From: Cannabis sativa
Lineage: Eukaryota > Streptophyta > Magnoliopsida > Rosales > Cannabaceae
Assembly: GCF_029168945.1 (NCBI RefSeq)
Contig: NC_083603.1
Location: 2,294,001-2,358,000, forward strand
DNA length: 64,000 nucleotides
Direction: 5' to 3'
The notes below the pieces were generated by a model. It was not told where the DNA came from. It searched no databases and saw nothing but the letters and a program-made list of their open reading frames with translations. Numbering within the stretch: position 1 is the first letter of the stretch; the number at the start of each line of letters is the position of its first letter. This document shows positions 1 through 12,300 of the stretch, one piece after another. Position numbers and translations under genes: made by a program.

Positions 1-253
1 TCATGATCTTTGGAGATGTGTAGGTTGAGATTTTAACAGATAACTAACGAGTGTAAGAGTAAGGAAAAAACTTGTTAAAATTTCCCCTGAAAAGAAGAAT
101 ATTTTCAATTAGGGGGCCATTTCAAAAAATTTTAACCCAAAACCATTCTTCATATTCATTTCTTAGTAGTACAAATTGATTGTGACTAGTGGCAAAAAAT
201 ATTCCGAGATTGGTCCGGGCCACATTTCACAAAGGGGTACCACTATCAGAAAT

Positions 254-355
254 GTGAGATTTTCACTATTTCGATTAAAACGATCGTTAGTGCAAGAAAA
301 CTAATTTTTCTCTCAACGTGTCCAAGAGAAAAGTGATGCACAACGGTCTTGGCTA
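254..355. other. Near-invariant core of the satellite unit (shown in first copy)
   Basis: In this segment, from GTGAGATTTTCAC to GGTCTTGGCTA, almost every copy reads identically in both domains. Exceptions I noticed are AAATCG near 2856, GTGTCGAAGAGAAAGGTG near 16183, TTAGTTCAAG near 26503, 35370 and 40912, CTTGGGTAGG near 42082, and GTCAGATT near 48495. Elsewhere in the unit, variants recur at phases 36-42, 52, 74-90, 124-129, 197-200, 212-221, 244-248 and 355-363. Constraint, a binding site or conversion bias could explain it; the sequence alone cannot say which. Confidence 0.8.
269..285 (+). other. CENP-B-box-like 17-mer (first copy; present in nearly every unit)
   Basis: The 17 bases match the CENP-B box pattern nTTCGnnnnAnnCGGGn at TTCG, the central A and the following CG, but read AT instead of the last GG: 7 of 9 essential bases. 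CENP-B boxes are defined in mammalian alpha satellite, and similar motifs in other satellites are often coincidental. A perfect palindrome AACGATCGTT (279-288) overlaps the right end. Binding by any protein is speculation. Confidence 0.35.
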
Positions 356-363
356 GGCCCCCG

Positions 364-373
364 TGAAATTTCA
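364..373. repeat. Perfect 10-bp palindrome at unit junction (first copy)
   Basis: TGAAATTTCA spans the chosen unit boundary and equals its own reverse complement; it recurs at nearly every boundary. In units whose junction reads CATG instead of CGTG (for example 6261-6274, 25100-25113 and 26577-26590) it grows to a 14-bp perfect palindrome. Confidence 0.8.
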
Positions 374-3300
374 TGATCTTTGGAGATGTGTAGGTTGAGA
401 TTTTAACAGATAACTAACGAGTGTAAGAGTAAGGAAAAAACTTGTTAAAATTTCCCCTGAAAAGAAGAATATTTTCAATTAGGGGGCCATTTCAACAAAT
501 TTTAACCCAAAACCATTCTTCATATTCATTTCTTAGTAGTACAAATTGATTGTGACTAGTGGCAAAAAATATTCCGAGATTGGTCCGGCCACATTTCACA
601 AAGGGGTACCACTATCAGAAATGTGAGATTTTCACTATTTCGATTAAAACGATCGTTAGTGCAAGAAAACTAATTTTTCTCTCAACGTGTCCAAGAGAAA
701 AGTGATGCACAACGGTCTTGGCTAGGCCCCCGTGAAATTTCATGATCTTTGGAGATGTGTAGGTTGAGATTTTAACAGATAACTAACGAGTGTAAGAGTA
801 AGGAAAAAACTTGTTAAAATTTCCCCTGAAAGAAGAATATTTTCAATTAGGGGGCCATTTCAACAAATTTTAACCCAAAACCATTCTTCATATTCATTTC
901 TTAGTAGTACAAATTGATTGTGACTAGTGGCAAAAAATATTCCGAGATTGGTCCGGCCACATTTCACAAAGGGGTACCACTATCGAAATGTGAGATTTTC
1001 ACTATTTCGATTAAAACGATCGTTAGTGCAAGAAAACTAATTTTTCTCTCAACGTGTCCAAGAGAAAAGTGATGCACAACGGTCTTGGCTAGGCCCCGTG
1101 AAATTTCATGATCTTTGGAGATGTGTAGGTTGAGATTTTAACAGATAACTAACGAGTGTATGAGTAAGGAAAAAACTTGTCAAAATTTCCCCTGAAAAGA
1201 AGAATATTTTCAATTAGGGGGCCATTTCAACAAATTTTAACCCAAAACCATTCTTCATATTCATTTCTTAGTAGTACAAATTGATTGTGACTAGTGGCAA
1301 AAAATATTCCGAGATTGGTCCGGCCACATTTCACAAAGGGGTACCACTATCGAAATGTGAGATTTTCACTATTTCGATTAAAACGATCGTTAGTGCAAGA
1401 AAACTAATTTTTCTCTCAACGTGTCCAAGAGAAAAGTGATGCACAACGGTCTTGGCTAGGCCCCGTGAAATTTCATGATCTTTGGAGATGTGTAGGTTGA
1501 GATTTTAACAGATAACTAACGAGTGTAAGAGTAAGGAAAAAACTTGTTAAAATTTCCCCTGAAAAGAAGAATATTTTCAATTAGGGGGCCATTTCAAAAA
1601 ATTTTAACCCAAAACCATTCTTCATATTCATTTCTTAGTAGTACAAATTGATTGTGACTAGTGGCAAAAAATATTCCGAGATTGGTCCGGCCACATTTCA
1701 CAAAGGGGTACCACTATCAGAAATGTGAGATTTTCACTATTTCGATTAAAACGATCGTTAGTGCAAGAAAACTAATTTTTCTCTCAACGTGTCCAAGAGA
1801 AAAGTGATGCACAACGGTCTTGGCTAGGCCCCGTGAAATTTCATGATCTTTGGAGATGTGTAGGTTGAGATTTTAACAGATAACTAACGAGTGTAAGAGT
1901 AAGGAAAAAACTTGTTAAAATTTCCCCTGAAAGAAGAATATTTTCAATTAGGGGGCCATTTCAACAAATTTTAACCCAAAACCATTCTTCATATTCATTT
2001 CTTAGTAGTACAAATTGATTGTGACTAGTGGCAAAAAATATTCCGAGATTGGTCCGGGCCACATTTCACAAAGGGGTACCACTATCAAAATGTGAGATTT
2101 TCACTATTTCGATTAAAACGATCGTTAGTGCAAGAAAACTAATTTTTCTCTCAACGTGTCCAAGAGAAAAGTGATGCACAACGGTCTTGGCTAGGCCCCC
2201 GTGAAATTTCATGATCTTTGGAGATGTGTAGGTTGAGATTTTAACAGATAACTAACGAGTGTAAGAGTAAGGAAAAACTTGTTAAAATTTCCCCTGAAAA
2301 GAAGAATATTTTCAATTAGGGGGCCATTTCAAAAAATTTTAACCCAAAACCATTCTTCATATTCATTTCTTAGTAGTACAAATTGATTGTGACTAGTGGC
2401 AAAAAATATTCCGAGATTGGTCCGGGCCACATTTCACAAAGGGGTACCACTATCAGAAATGTGAGATTTTCACTATTTCGATTAAAACGATCGTTAGTGC
2501 AAGAAAACTAATTTTTCTCTCAACGTGTCCAAGAGAAAAGTGATGCACAACGGTCTTGGCTAGGCCCCCGTGAAATTTCATGATCTTTGGAGATGTGTAG
2601 GTTGAGATTTTAACAGTTAACTAACGAGTGTAAGAGTAAGGAAAAAACTTGTCAAAATTTTCCCTGAAAAGAAGAATATTTTCAATTAGGGGGCCATTTC
2701 AACAAATTTTAACCCAAAACCATTCTTCATATTCATTTCTTAGTAGTACAAATTGATTGTGACTAGTGGCAAAAAATATTCCGAGATTGGTCCGAGCAAC
2801 ATTTCACAAAGGGGTACCACTATCAGAAATGTGAGATTTTCACTATTTCGATTAAATCGATCGTTAGTGCAAGAAAACTAATTTTTCTCTCAACGTGTCC
2901 AAGAGAAAAGTGATGCACAACGGTCTTGGCTAGGCCCCCGTGAAATTTCATGATCTTTGGAGATGTGTAGGTTGAGATTTTAACAGATAACTAACGAGTG
3001 TAAGAGTAAGGAAAAAACTTGTTAAAATTTCCCCTGAAAAGAAGAATATTTTCAATTAGGGGGCCATTTCAAAAAATTTTAACCCAAAACCATTCTTCAT
3101 ATTCATTTCTTAGTAGTACAAATTGATTGTGACTAGTGGCAAAAAATATTCCGAGATTGGTCCGGGCCACATTTCACAAAGGGGTACCACTATCAGAAAT
3201 GTGAGATTTTCACTATTTCGATTAAAACGATCGTTAGTGCAAGAAAACTAATTTTTCTCTCAACGTGTCCAAGAGAAAAGTGATGCACAACGGTCTTGGC

Positions 3301-6300
3301 TAGGCCCCGTGAAATTTCATGATCTTTGGAGATGTGTAGGTTGAGATTTTAACAGATAACTAACGAGTGTATGAGTAAGGAAAAAACTTGTCAAAATTTC
3401 CCCTGAAAAGAAGAATATTTTCAATTAGGGGGCCATTTAGACAAATTTTAACCCAAAACCATTCTTCATATTCATTTCTTAGTAGTACAAATTGATTGTG
3501 ACTAGTGGCAAAAAATATTCCGAGATTGGTCCGGGCCACATTTCACAAAGGGGTACCACTATCAGAAATGTGAGATTTTCACTATTTCGATTAAAACGAT
3601 CGTTAGTGCAAGAAAACTAATTTTTCTCTCAACGTGTCCAAGAGAAAAGTGATGCACAACGGTCTTGGCTAGGCCCCCGTGAAATTTCATGATCTTTGGA
3701 GATGTGTAGGTTGAGATTTTAACAGATAACTAACGAGTGTATGAGTAAGGGAAAAACTTGTTAAAATTTCCCCTGAAAAGAAGAATATTTTCAATTAGGG
3801 GGCCATTTCAAAAAATTTTAACCCAAAACCATTCTTCATATTCATTTCTTAGTAGTACAAATTGATTGTGACTAGTGGCAAAAAATATTCCGAGATTGGT
3901 CCGGGCCACATTTCACAAAGGGGTACCACTATCAGAAATGTGAGATTTTCACTATTTCGATTAAAACGATCGTTAGTGCAAGAAAACTAATTTTTCTCTC
4001 AACGTGTCCAAGAGAAAAGTGATGCACAACGGTCTTGGCTAGGCCCCGTGAAATTTCATGATCTTTGGAGATGTGTAGGTTGAGATTTTAACAGATAACT
4101 AACGAGTGTAAGAGTAAGGAAAAAACTTGTTAAAATTTCCCCTGAAAAGAAGAATATTTTCAATTAGGGGGCCATTTCAACAAATTTTAACCCAAAACCA
4201 TTCTTCATATTCATTTCTTAGTAGTACAAATTGATTGTGACTAGTGGCAAAAAATATTCCGAGATTGGTCCGGGCCACATTTCACAAAGGGGTACCACTA
4301 TCAGAAATGTGAGATTTTCACTATTTCGATTAAAACGATCGTTAGTGCAAGAAAACTAATTTTTCTCTCAACGTGTCCAAGAGAAAAGTGATGCACAACG
4401 GTCTTGGCTAGGCCCCCGTGAAATTTCATGATCTTTGGAGATGTGTAGGTTGAGATTTTAATAGTTAACTAACGAGTGTAAGAGTAAGGAAAAAACTTGT
4501 TAAAATTTCCCCTGAAAGAAGAATATTTTCAATTAGGGGGCCATTTCAACAAATTTTAACCCAAAACCATTCTTCATATTCATTTCTTAGTAGTACAAAT
4601 TGATTGTGACTAGTGGCAAAAAATATTCCGAGATTGGTCCGGCCACATTTCACAAAGGGGTACCACTATCGAAATGTGAGATTTTCACTATTTCGATTAA
4701 AACGATCGTTAGTGCAAGAAAACTAATTTTTCTCTCAACGTGTCCAAGAGAAAAGTGATGCACAACGGTCTTGGCTAGGCCCCGTGAAATTTCATGATCT
4801 TTGGAGATGTGTAGGTTGAGATTTTAACAGATAACTAACGAGTGTAAGAGTAAGGAAAAAACTTGTTAAAATTTCCCATGAAAAGAAGAATATTTTCAAT
4901 TAGGGGGCCATTTCAAAAAATTTTAACCCAAAACCATTCTTCATATTCATTTCTTAGTAGTACAAATTGATTGTGACTAGTGGCAAAAAATATTCCGAGA
5001 TTGGTCCGGCCACATTTCACAAAGGGGTACCACTATCAGAAATGTGAGATTTTCACTATTTCGATTAAAACGATCGTTAGTGCAAGAAAACTAATTTTTC
5101 TCTCAACGTGTCCAAGAGAAAAGTGATGCACAACGGTCTTGGCTAGGCCCCCCTGAAATTTCATGATCTTTGGAGATGTGTAGGTTGAGATTTTAACAGA
5201 TAACTAACGAGTGTAAGAGTAAGGAAAAAACTTGTTAAAATTTCCCCTGAAAAGAAGAATATTTTCAATTAGGGGGCCATTTCAACAAATTTTAACCCAA
5301 AACCATTCTTCATATTCATTTCTTAGTAGTACAAATTGATTGTGACTAGTGGCAAAAAATATTCCGAGATTGGTCCGGCCACATTTCACAAAGGGGTACC
5401 ACTATCAGAAATGTGAGATTTTCACTATTTCGATTAAAACGATCGTTAGTGCAAGAAAACTAATTTTTCTCTCAACGTGTCCAAGAGAAAAGTGATGCAC
5501 AACGGTCTTGGCTAGGCCCCCGTGAAATTTCATGATCTTTGGAGATGTGTAGGTTGAGATTTTAACAGATAACTAACGAGTGTAAGAGTAAGGAAAAAAC
5601 TTGTTAAAATTTCCCATGAAAAGAAGAATATTTTCAATTAGGGGGCCATTTCAAAAAATTTTAACCCAAAACCATTCTTCATATTCATTTCTTAGTAGTA
5701 CAAATTGATTGTGACTAGTGGCAAAAAATATTCCGAGATTGGTCCGGCCCACATTTCACAAAGGGGTACCACTATCAGAAATGTGAGATTTTCACTATTT
5801 CGATTAAAACGATCGTTAGTGCAAGAAAACTAATTTTTCTCTCAACGTGTCCAAGAGAAAAGTGATGCACAACGGTCTTGGCTAGGGCCCCGTGAAATTT
5901 CATGATCTTTGGAGATGTGTAGGTTGAGATTTTAATAGAAAACTAACGAGTGTAAGAGTAAGGAAAAAACTTGTCAAAATTTCCCCTGAAAAGAAGAATA
6001 TTTTCAATTAGGGGGCCATTTCAACAAATTTTAACCCAAAACCATTCTTCATATTCATTTCTTAGTAGTACAAATTGATTGTGACTAGTGGCAAAAAATA
6101 TTCCGAGATTGGTCCTGGCCACATTTCACAAAGGGGTACCACTATCAGAAATGTGAGATTTTCACTATTTCGATTAAAACGATCGTTAGTGCAAGAAAAC
6201 TAATTTTTCTCTCAACGTGTCCAAGAGAAAAGTGATGCACAACGGTCTTGGCTAGGCCTCCATGAAATTTCATGATCTTTGGAGATGTGTAGGTTGAGAT

Positions 6301-9300
6301 TTTAACAGATAACTAACGAGTGTAAGAGTAAGGAAAAAACTTGTTAAAATTTCCCCTGAAAAGAAGAATATTTTCAATTAGGGGGCCATTTCAGCAAAAT
6401 TTTAACCCAAAACCATTCTTCATATTCATTTCTTAGTAGTACAAATTGATTGTGACTAGTGGCAAAAAATATTCCGAGATTGGTCCGGGCCACATTTCAC
6501 AAAGGGGTACCACTATCAGAAATGTGAGATTTTCACTATTTCGATTAAAACGATCGTTAGTGCAAGAAAACTAATTTTTCTCTCAACGTGTCCAAGAGAA
6601 AAGTGATGCACAACGGTCTTGGCTAGGCCCCCGTGAAATTTCATGATCTTTGGAGATGTGTAGGTTGAGATTTTACAAGATAACTAACGAGTGTAAGAGT
6701 AAGGAAAAAACTTGTTAAAATTTCCCCTGAAAAGAAGAATATTTTCAATTAGGGGGCCATTTCAACAAATTTTAACCCAAAACCATTCTTCATATTCATT
6801 TCTTAGTAGTACAAATTGATTGTGACTAGTGGCAAAAAATATTCCGAGATTGGTCCGGCCACATTTCACAAAGGGGTACCACTATCAGAAATGTGAGATT
6901 TTCACTATTTCGATTAAAACGATCGTTAGTGCAAGAAAACTAATTTTTCTCTCAACGTGTCCAAGAGAAAAGTGATGCACAACGGTCTTGGCTAGGCCCC
7001 CGTGAAATTTCATGATCTTTGGAGATGTGTAGGTTGAGATTTTAACAGATAACTAACGAGTGTAAGAGTAAGGAAAAAACTTGTTAAAATTTCCCCTGAA
7101 AAGAAGAATATTTTCAATTAGGGGGCCATTTCAAAAAATTTTAACCCAAAACCATTCTTCATATTCATTTCTTAGTAGTACAAATTGATTGTGACTAGTG
7201 GCAAAAAATATTCCGAGATTGGTCCGGGCCACATTTCACAAAGGGGTACCACTATCAGAAATGTGAGATTTTCACTATTTCGATTAAAACGATCGTTAGT
7301 GCAAGAAAACTAATTTTTCTCTCAACGTGTCCAAGAGAAAAGTGATGCACAACGGTCTTGGCTAGGCCCCGTGAAATTTCATGATCTTTGGAGATGTGTA
7401 GGTTGAGATTTTAACAGATAACTAACGAGTGTAAGAGTAAGGAAAAAACTTGTCAAAATTTCCCCTGAAAAGAAGAATATTTTCAATTAGGGGGCCATTT
7501 CAACAAATTTTAACCCAAAACCATTCTTCATATTCATTTCTTAGTAGTACAAATTGATTGTGACTAGTGGCAAAAAATATTCCGAGATTGGTCCGGCCAC
7601 ATTTCACAAAGGGGTACCACTATCAGAAATGTGAGATTTTCACTATTTCGATTAAAACGATCGTTAGTGCAAGAAAACTAATTTTTCTCTCAACGTGTCC
7701 AAGAGAAAAGTGATGCACAACGGTCTTGGCTAGGCCCCCGTGAAATTTCATGATCTTTGGAGATGTGTAGGTTGAGATTTTAACAGATAACTAACGAGTG
7801 TATGAGTAAGGAAAAAACTTGTTAAAATTTCCCCTGAAAAGAAGAATATTTTCAATTAGGGGGCCATTTCAAAAAATTTTAACCCAAAACCATTCTTCAT
7901 ATTCATTTCTTAGTAGTACAAATTGATTGTGACTAGTGGCAAAAAATATTCCGAGATTGGTCCGGGCCACATTTCACAAAGGGGTACCACTATCAGAAAT
8001 GTGAGATTTTCACTATTTCGATTAAAACGATCGTTAGTGCAAGAAAACTAATTTTTCTCTCAACGTGTCCAAGAGAAAAGTGATGCACAACGGTCTTGGC
8101 TAGGCCCCGTGAAATTTCATGATCTTTGGAGATGTGTAGGTTGAGATTTTAACAGATAACTAACGAGTGTAAGAGTAAGGAAAAAACTTGTTAAAATTTC
8201 CCCTGAAAAGAAGAATATTTTCAATTAGGGGGCCATTTCAACAAATTTTAACCCAAAACCATTCTTCATATTCATTTCTTAGTAGTACAAATTGATTGTG
8301 ACTAGTGGCAAAAAATATTCCGAGATTGGTCCGGGCCACATTTCACAAAGGGGTACCACTATCAGAAATGTGAGATTTTCACTATTTCGATTAAAACGAT
8401 CGTTAGTGCAAGAAAACTAATTTTTCTCTCAACGTGTCCAAGAGAAAAGTGATGCACAACGGTCTTGGCTAGGCGCGCGTGAAATTTCATGATCTTTGGA
8501 GATGTGTAGGTTGAGATTTTAACAGATAACTAACGAGTGTAAGAGTAAGGAAAAAACTTGTTAAAATTTCCCCTGAAAAGAAGAATATTTTCAATTAGGG
8601 GGCCATTTCAAAAAATTTTAACCCAAAACCATTCTTCATATTCATTTCTTAGTAGTACAAATTGATTGTGACTAGTGGCAAAAAATATTCCGAGATTGGT
8701 CCGGGCCACATTTCACAAAGGGGTACCACTATCAGAAATGTGAGATTTTCACTATTTCGATTAAAACGATCGTTAGTGCAAGAAAACTAATTTTTCTCTC
8801 AACGTGTCCAAGAGAAAAGTGATGCACAACGGTCTTGGCTAGGCCCCCGTGAAATTTCATGATCTTTGGAGATGTGTAGGTTGAGATTTTAACGAGATAA
8901 CTAACGAGTGTATGAGTAAGGAAAAAACTTGTCAAAATTTCCCCTGAAAAGAAGAATATTTTCAATTAGGGGGCCATTTCAACAAATTTTAACCCAAAAC
9001 CATTCTTCATATTCATTTCTTAGTAGTACAAATTGATTGTGACTAGTGGCAAAAAATATTCCGAGATTGGTCCGGGCCACATTTCACAAAGGGGTACCAC
9101 TATCAGAAATGTGAGATTTTCACTATTTCGATTAAAACGATCGTTAGTGCAAGAAAACTAATTTTTCTCTCAACGTGTCCAAGAGAAAAGTGATGCACAA
9201 CGGTCTTGGCTAGGCCTCCGTGAAATTTCATGATCTTTGGAGATGTGTAGGTTGAGATTTTAACAGATAACTAACGAGTGTAAGAGTAAGGAAAAAACTT

Positions 9301-12300
9301 GTTAAAATTTCCCCTGAAAAGAAGAATATTTTCAATTAGGGGGCCATTTCAAAAAATTTTAACCCAAAACCATTCTTCATATTCATTTCTTAGTAGTACA
9401 AATTGATTGTGACTAGTGGCAAAAAATATTCCGAGATTGGTCCGGCCACATTTCACAAAGGGGTACCACTATCAGAAATGTGAGATTTTCACTATTTCGA
9501 TTAAAACGATCGTTAGTGCAAGAAAACTAATTTTTCTCTCAACGTGTCCAAGAGAAAAGTGATGCACAACGGTCTTGGCTAGGGCCCCGTGAAATTTCAT
9601 GATCTTTGGAGATGTGTAGGTTGAGATTTTAACAGATAACTAACGAGTGTATGAGTAAGGAAAAAACTTGTTAAAATTTCCCCTGAAAAGAAGAATATTT
9701 TCAATTAGGGGGCCATTTCAACAAATTTTAACCCAAAACCATTCTTCATATTCATTTCTTAGTAGTACAAATTGATTGTGACTAGTGGCAAAAAATATTC
9801 CGAGATTGGTCCGGCCACATTTCACAAAGGGGTACCACTATCAGAAATGTGAGATTTTCACTATTTCGATTAAAACGATCGTTAGTGCAAGAAAACTAAT
9901 TTTTCTCTCAACGTGTCCAAGAGAAAAGTGATGCACAACGGTCTTGGCTAGGCCCCCGTGAAATTTCATGATCTTTGGAGATGTGTAGGTTGAGATTTTA
10001 ACAGATAACTAACGAGTGTAAGAGTAAGGAAAAAACTTGTTAAAATTTCCCCTGAAAAGAAGAATATTTTCAATTAGGGGGCCATTTCAAAAAATTTTAA
10101 CCCAAAACCATTCTTCATATTCATTTCTTAGTAGTACAAATTGATTGTGACTAGTGGCAAAAAATATTCCGAGATTGGTCCGGCCACATTTCACAAAGGG
10201 GTACCACTATCAGAAATGTGAGATTTTCACTATTTCGATTAAAACGATCGTTAGTGCAAGAAAACTAATTTTTCTCTCAACGTGTCCAAGAGAAAAGTGA
10301 TGCACAACGGTCTTGGCTAGGGCCCCGTGAAATTTCATGATCTTTGGAGATGTGTAGGTTGAGATTTTAACAGATAACTAACGAGTGTAAGAGTAAGGAA
10401 AAAACTTGTTAAAATTTCCCCTGAAAAGAAGAATATTTTCAATTAGGGGGCCATTTCAAAAAATTTTAACCCAAAACCATTCTTCATATTCATTTCTTAG
10501 TAGTACAAATTGATTGTGACTAGTGGCAAAAAATATTCCGAGATTGGTCCGGCCACATTTCACAAAGGGGTACCACTATCAGAAATGTGAGATTTTCACT
10601 ATTTCGATTAAAACGATCGTTAGTGCAAGAAAACTAATTTTTCTCTCAACGTGTCCAAGAGAAAAGTGATGCACAACGGTCTTGGCTAGGCGCCCGTGAA
10701 ATTTCATGATCTTTGGAGATGTGTAGGTTGAGATTTTAATAGATAACTAACGAGTGTAAGAGTAAGGAAAAAACTTGTTAAAATTTCCCCTGAAAAGAAG
10801 AATATTTTCAATTAGGGGGCCATTTCAACAAATTTTAACCCAAAACCATTCTTCATATTCATTTCTTAGTAGTACAAATTGATTGTGACTAGTGGCAAAA
10901 AATATTCCGAGATTGGTCCGGCCACATTTCACAAAGGGGTACCACTATCAGAAATGTGAGATTTTCACTATTTCGATTAAAACGATCGTTAGTGCAAGAA
11001 AACTAATTTTTCTCTCAACGTGTCCAAGAGAAAAGTGATGCACAACGGTCTTGGCTAGGCCCCCGTGAAATTTCATGATCTTTGGAGATGTGTAGGTTGA
11101 GATTTTAACAGATAACTAACGAGTGTAAGAGTAAGGAAAAAACTTGTTAAAATTTCCCCTAAAAGAAGAATATTTTCAATTAGGGGGCCATTTCAACAAA
11201 TTTTAACCCAAAACCATTCTTCATATTCATTTCTTAGTAGTACAAATTGATTGTGACTAGTGGCAAAAAATATTCCGAGATTGGTCCGGCCACATTTCAC
11301 AAAGGGGTACCACTATCAGAAATGTGAGATTTTCACTATTTCGATTAAAACGATCGTTAGTGCAAGAAAACTAATTTTTCTCTCAACGTGTCCAAGAGAA
11401 AAGTGATGCACAACGGTCTTGGCTAGGCCCCCGTGAAATTTCATGATCTTTGGAGATGTGTAGGTTGAGATTTTAACAGATAACTAACGAGTGTAAGAGT
11501 AAGGAAAAAACTTGTCAAAATTTCCCCTGAAAAGAAGAATATTTTCAATTAGGGGGCCATTTCAACAAATTTTAACCCAAAACCATTCTTCATATTCATT
11601 TCTTAGTAGTACAAATTGATTGTGACTAGTGGCAAAAAATATTCCGAGATTGGTACGGCCACATTTCACAAAGGGGTACCACTATCGAAATGTGAGATTT
11701 TCACTATTTCGATTAAAACGATCGTTAGTGCAAGAAAACTAATTTTTCTCTCAACGTGTCCAAGAGAAAAGTGATGCACAACGGTCTTGGCTAGGCCCCG
11801 TGAAATTTCATGATCTTTGGAGATGTGTAGGTTGAGATTTTAACGGATAACTAACGAGTGTAAGAGTAAGGAAAAAACTTGTTAAAATTTCCCATGAAAA
11901 GAAGAATATTTTCAATTAGGGGGCCATTTCAACAAATTTTAACCCAAAACCATTCTTCATATTCATTTCTTAGTAGTACAAATTGATTGTGACTAGTGGC
12001 AAAAAATATTCCGAGATTGGTCCGGCCACATTTCACAAAGGGGTACCACTATCGAAATGTGAGATTTTCACTATTTCGATTAAAACGATCGTTAGTGCAA
12101 GAAAACTAATTTTTCTCTCAACGTGTCCAAGAGAAAAGTGATGCACAACGGTCTTGGCTAGGCCCCGTGAAATTTCATGATCTTTGGAGATGTGTAGGTT
12201 GAGATTTTAACAGATAACTAACGAGTGTAAGAGTAAGGAAAAAACTTGTTAAAATTTCCCCTGAAAAGAAGAATATTTTCAATTAGGGGGCCATTTCAAA

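Larger units (their letters stand above)
1..370 (+). repeat. Representative satellite monomer (left type)
   Basis: This first complete unit serves as the reference for phase; 133 of its 370 bases are G or C by hand count. It contains nine CpG dinucleotides. Landmarks are SpeI ACTAGT at 185-190, a KpnI site GGTACC near 235-240, PvuI CGATCG at 281-286, and A-runs at 65-70 and 194-199. TGAGATTTT occurs twice (26-34 and 255-263), and ACTAACGA (43-50) has its reverse complement at 284-291. There is no obvious half-unit periodicity, so the 370-bp unit does not look like a simple dimer of a 185-bp element. No 5S rRNA gene or Pol III box is recognisable in it. Confidence 0.95.

Noticed and set aside
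1..370. Unit as a dimer of a ~185-bp satellite
   Set aside because: Only short matches exist (TGAGATTTT at 26 and 255), offset by 229 bp rather than about 185, so internal duplication is not supported.
8732..8965. Reverse-strand 77-codon reading frame, recurring near 16480, 20177, 22026, 42719, 47745, 48855 and 51062
   Set aside because: It begins at TTG, not ATG, and is open only in units with a one-base insertion (AACGAGATAAC, AACTAGATAAC or AACCGTATAAC) that shifts frame. It is made of the satellite unit itself, has no recognisable domain, and the neighbouring units are closed.
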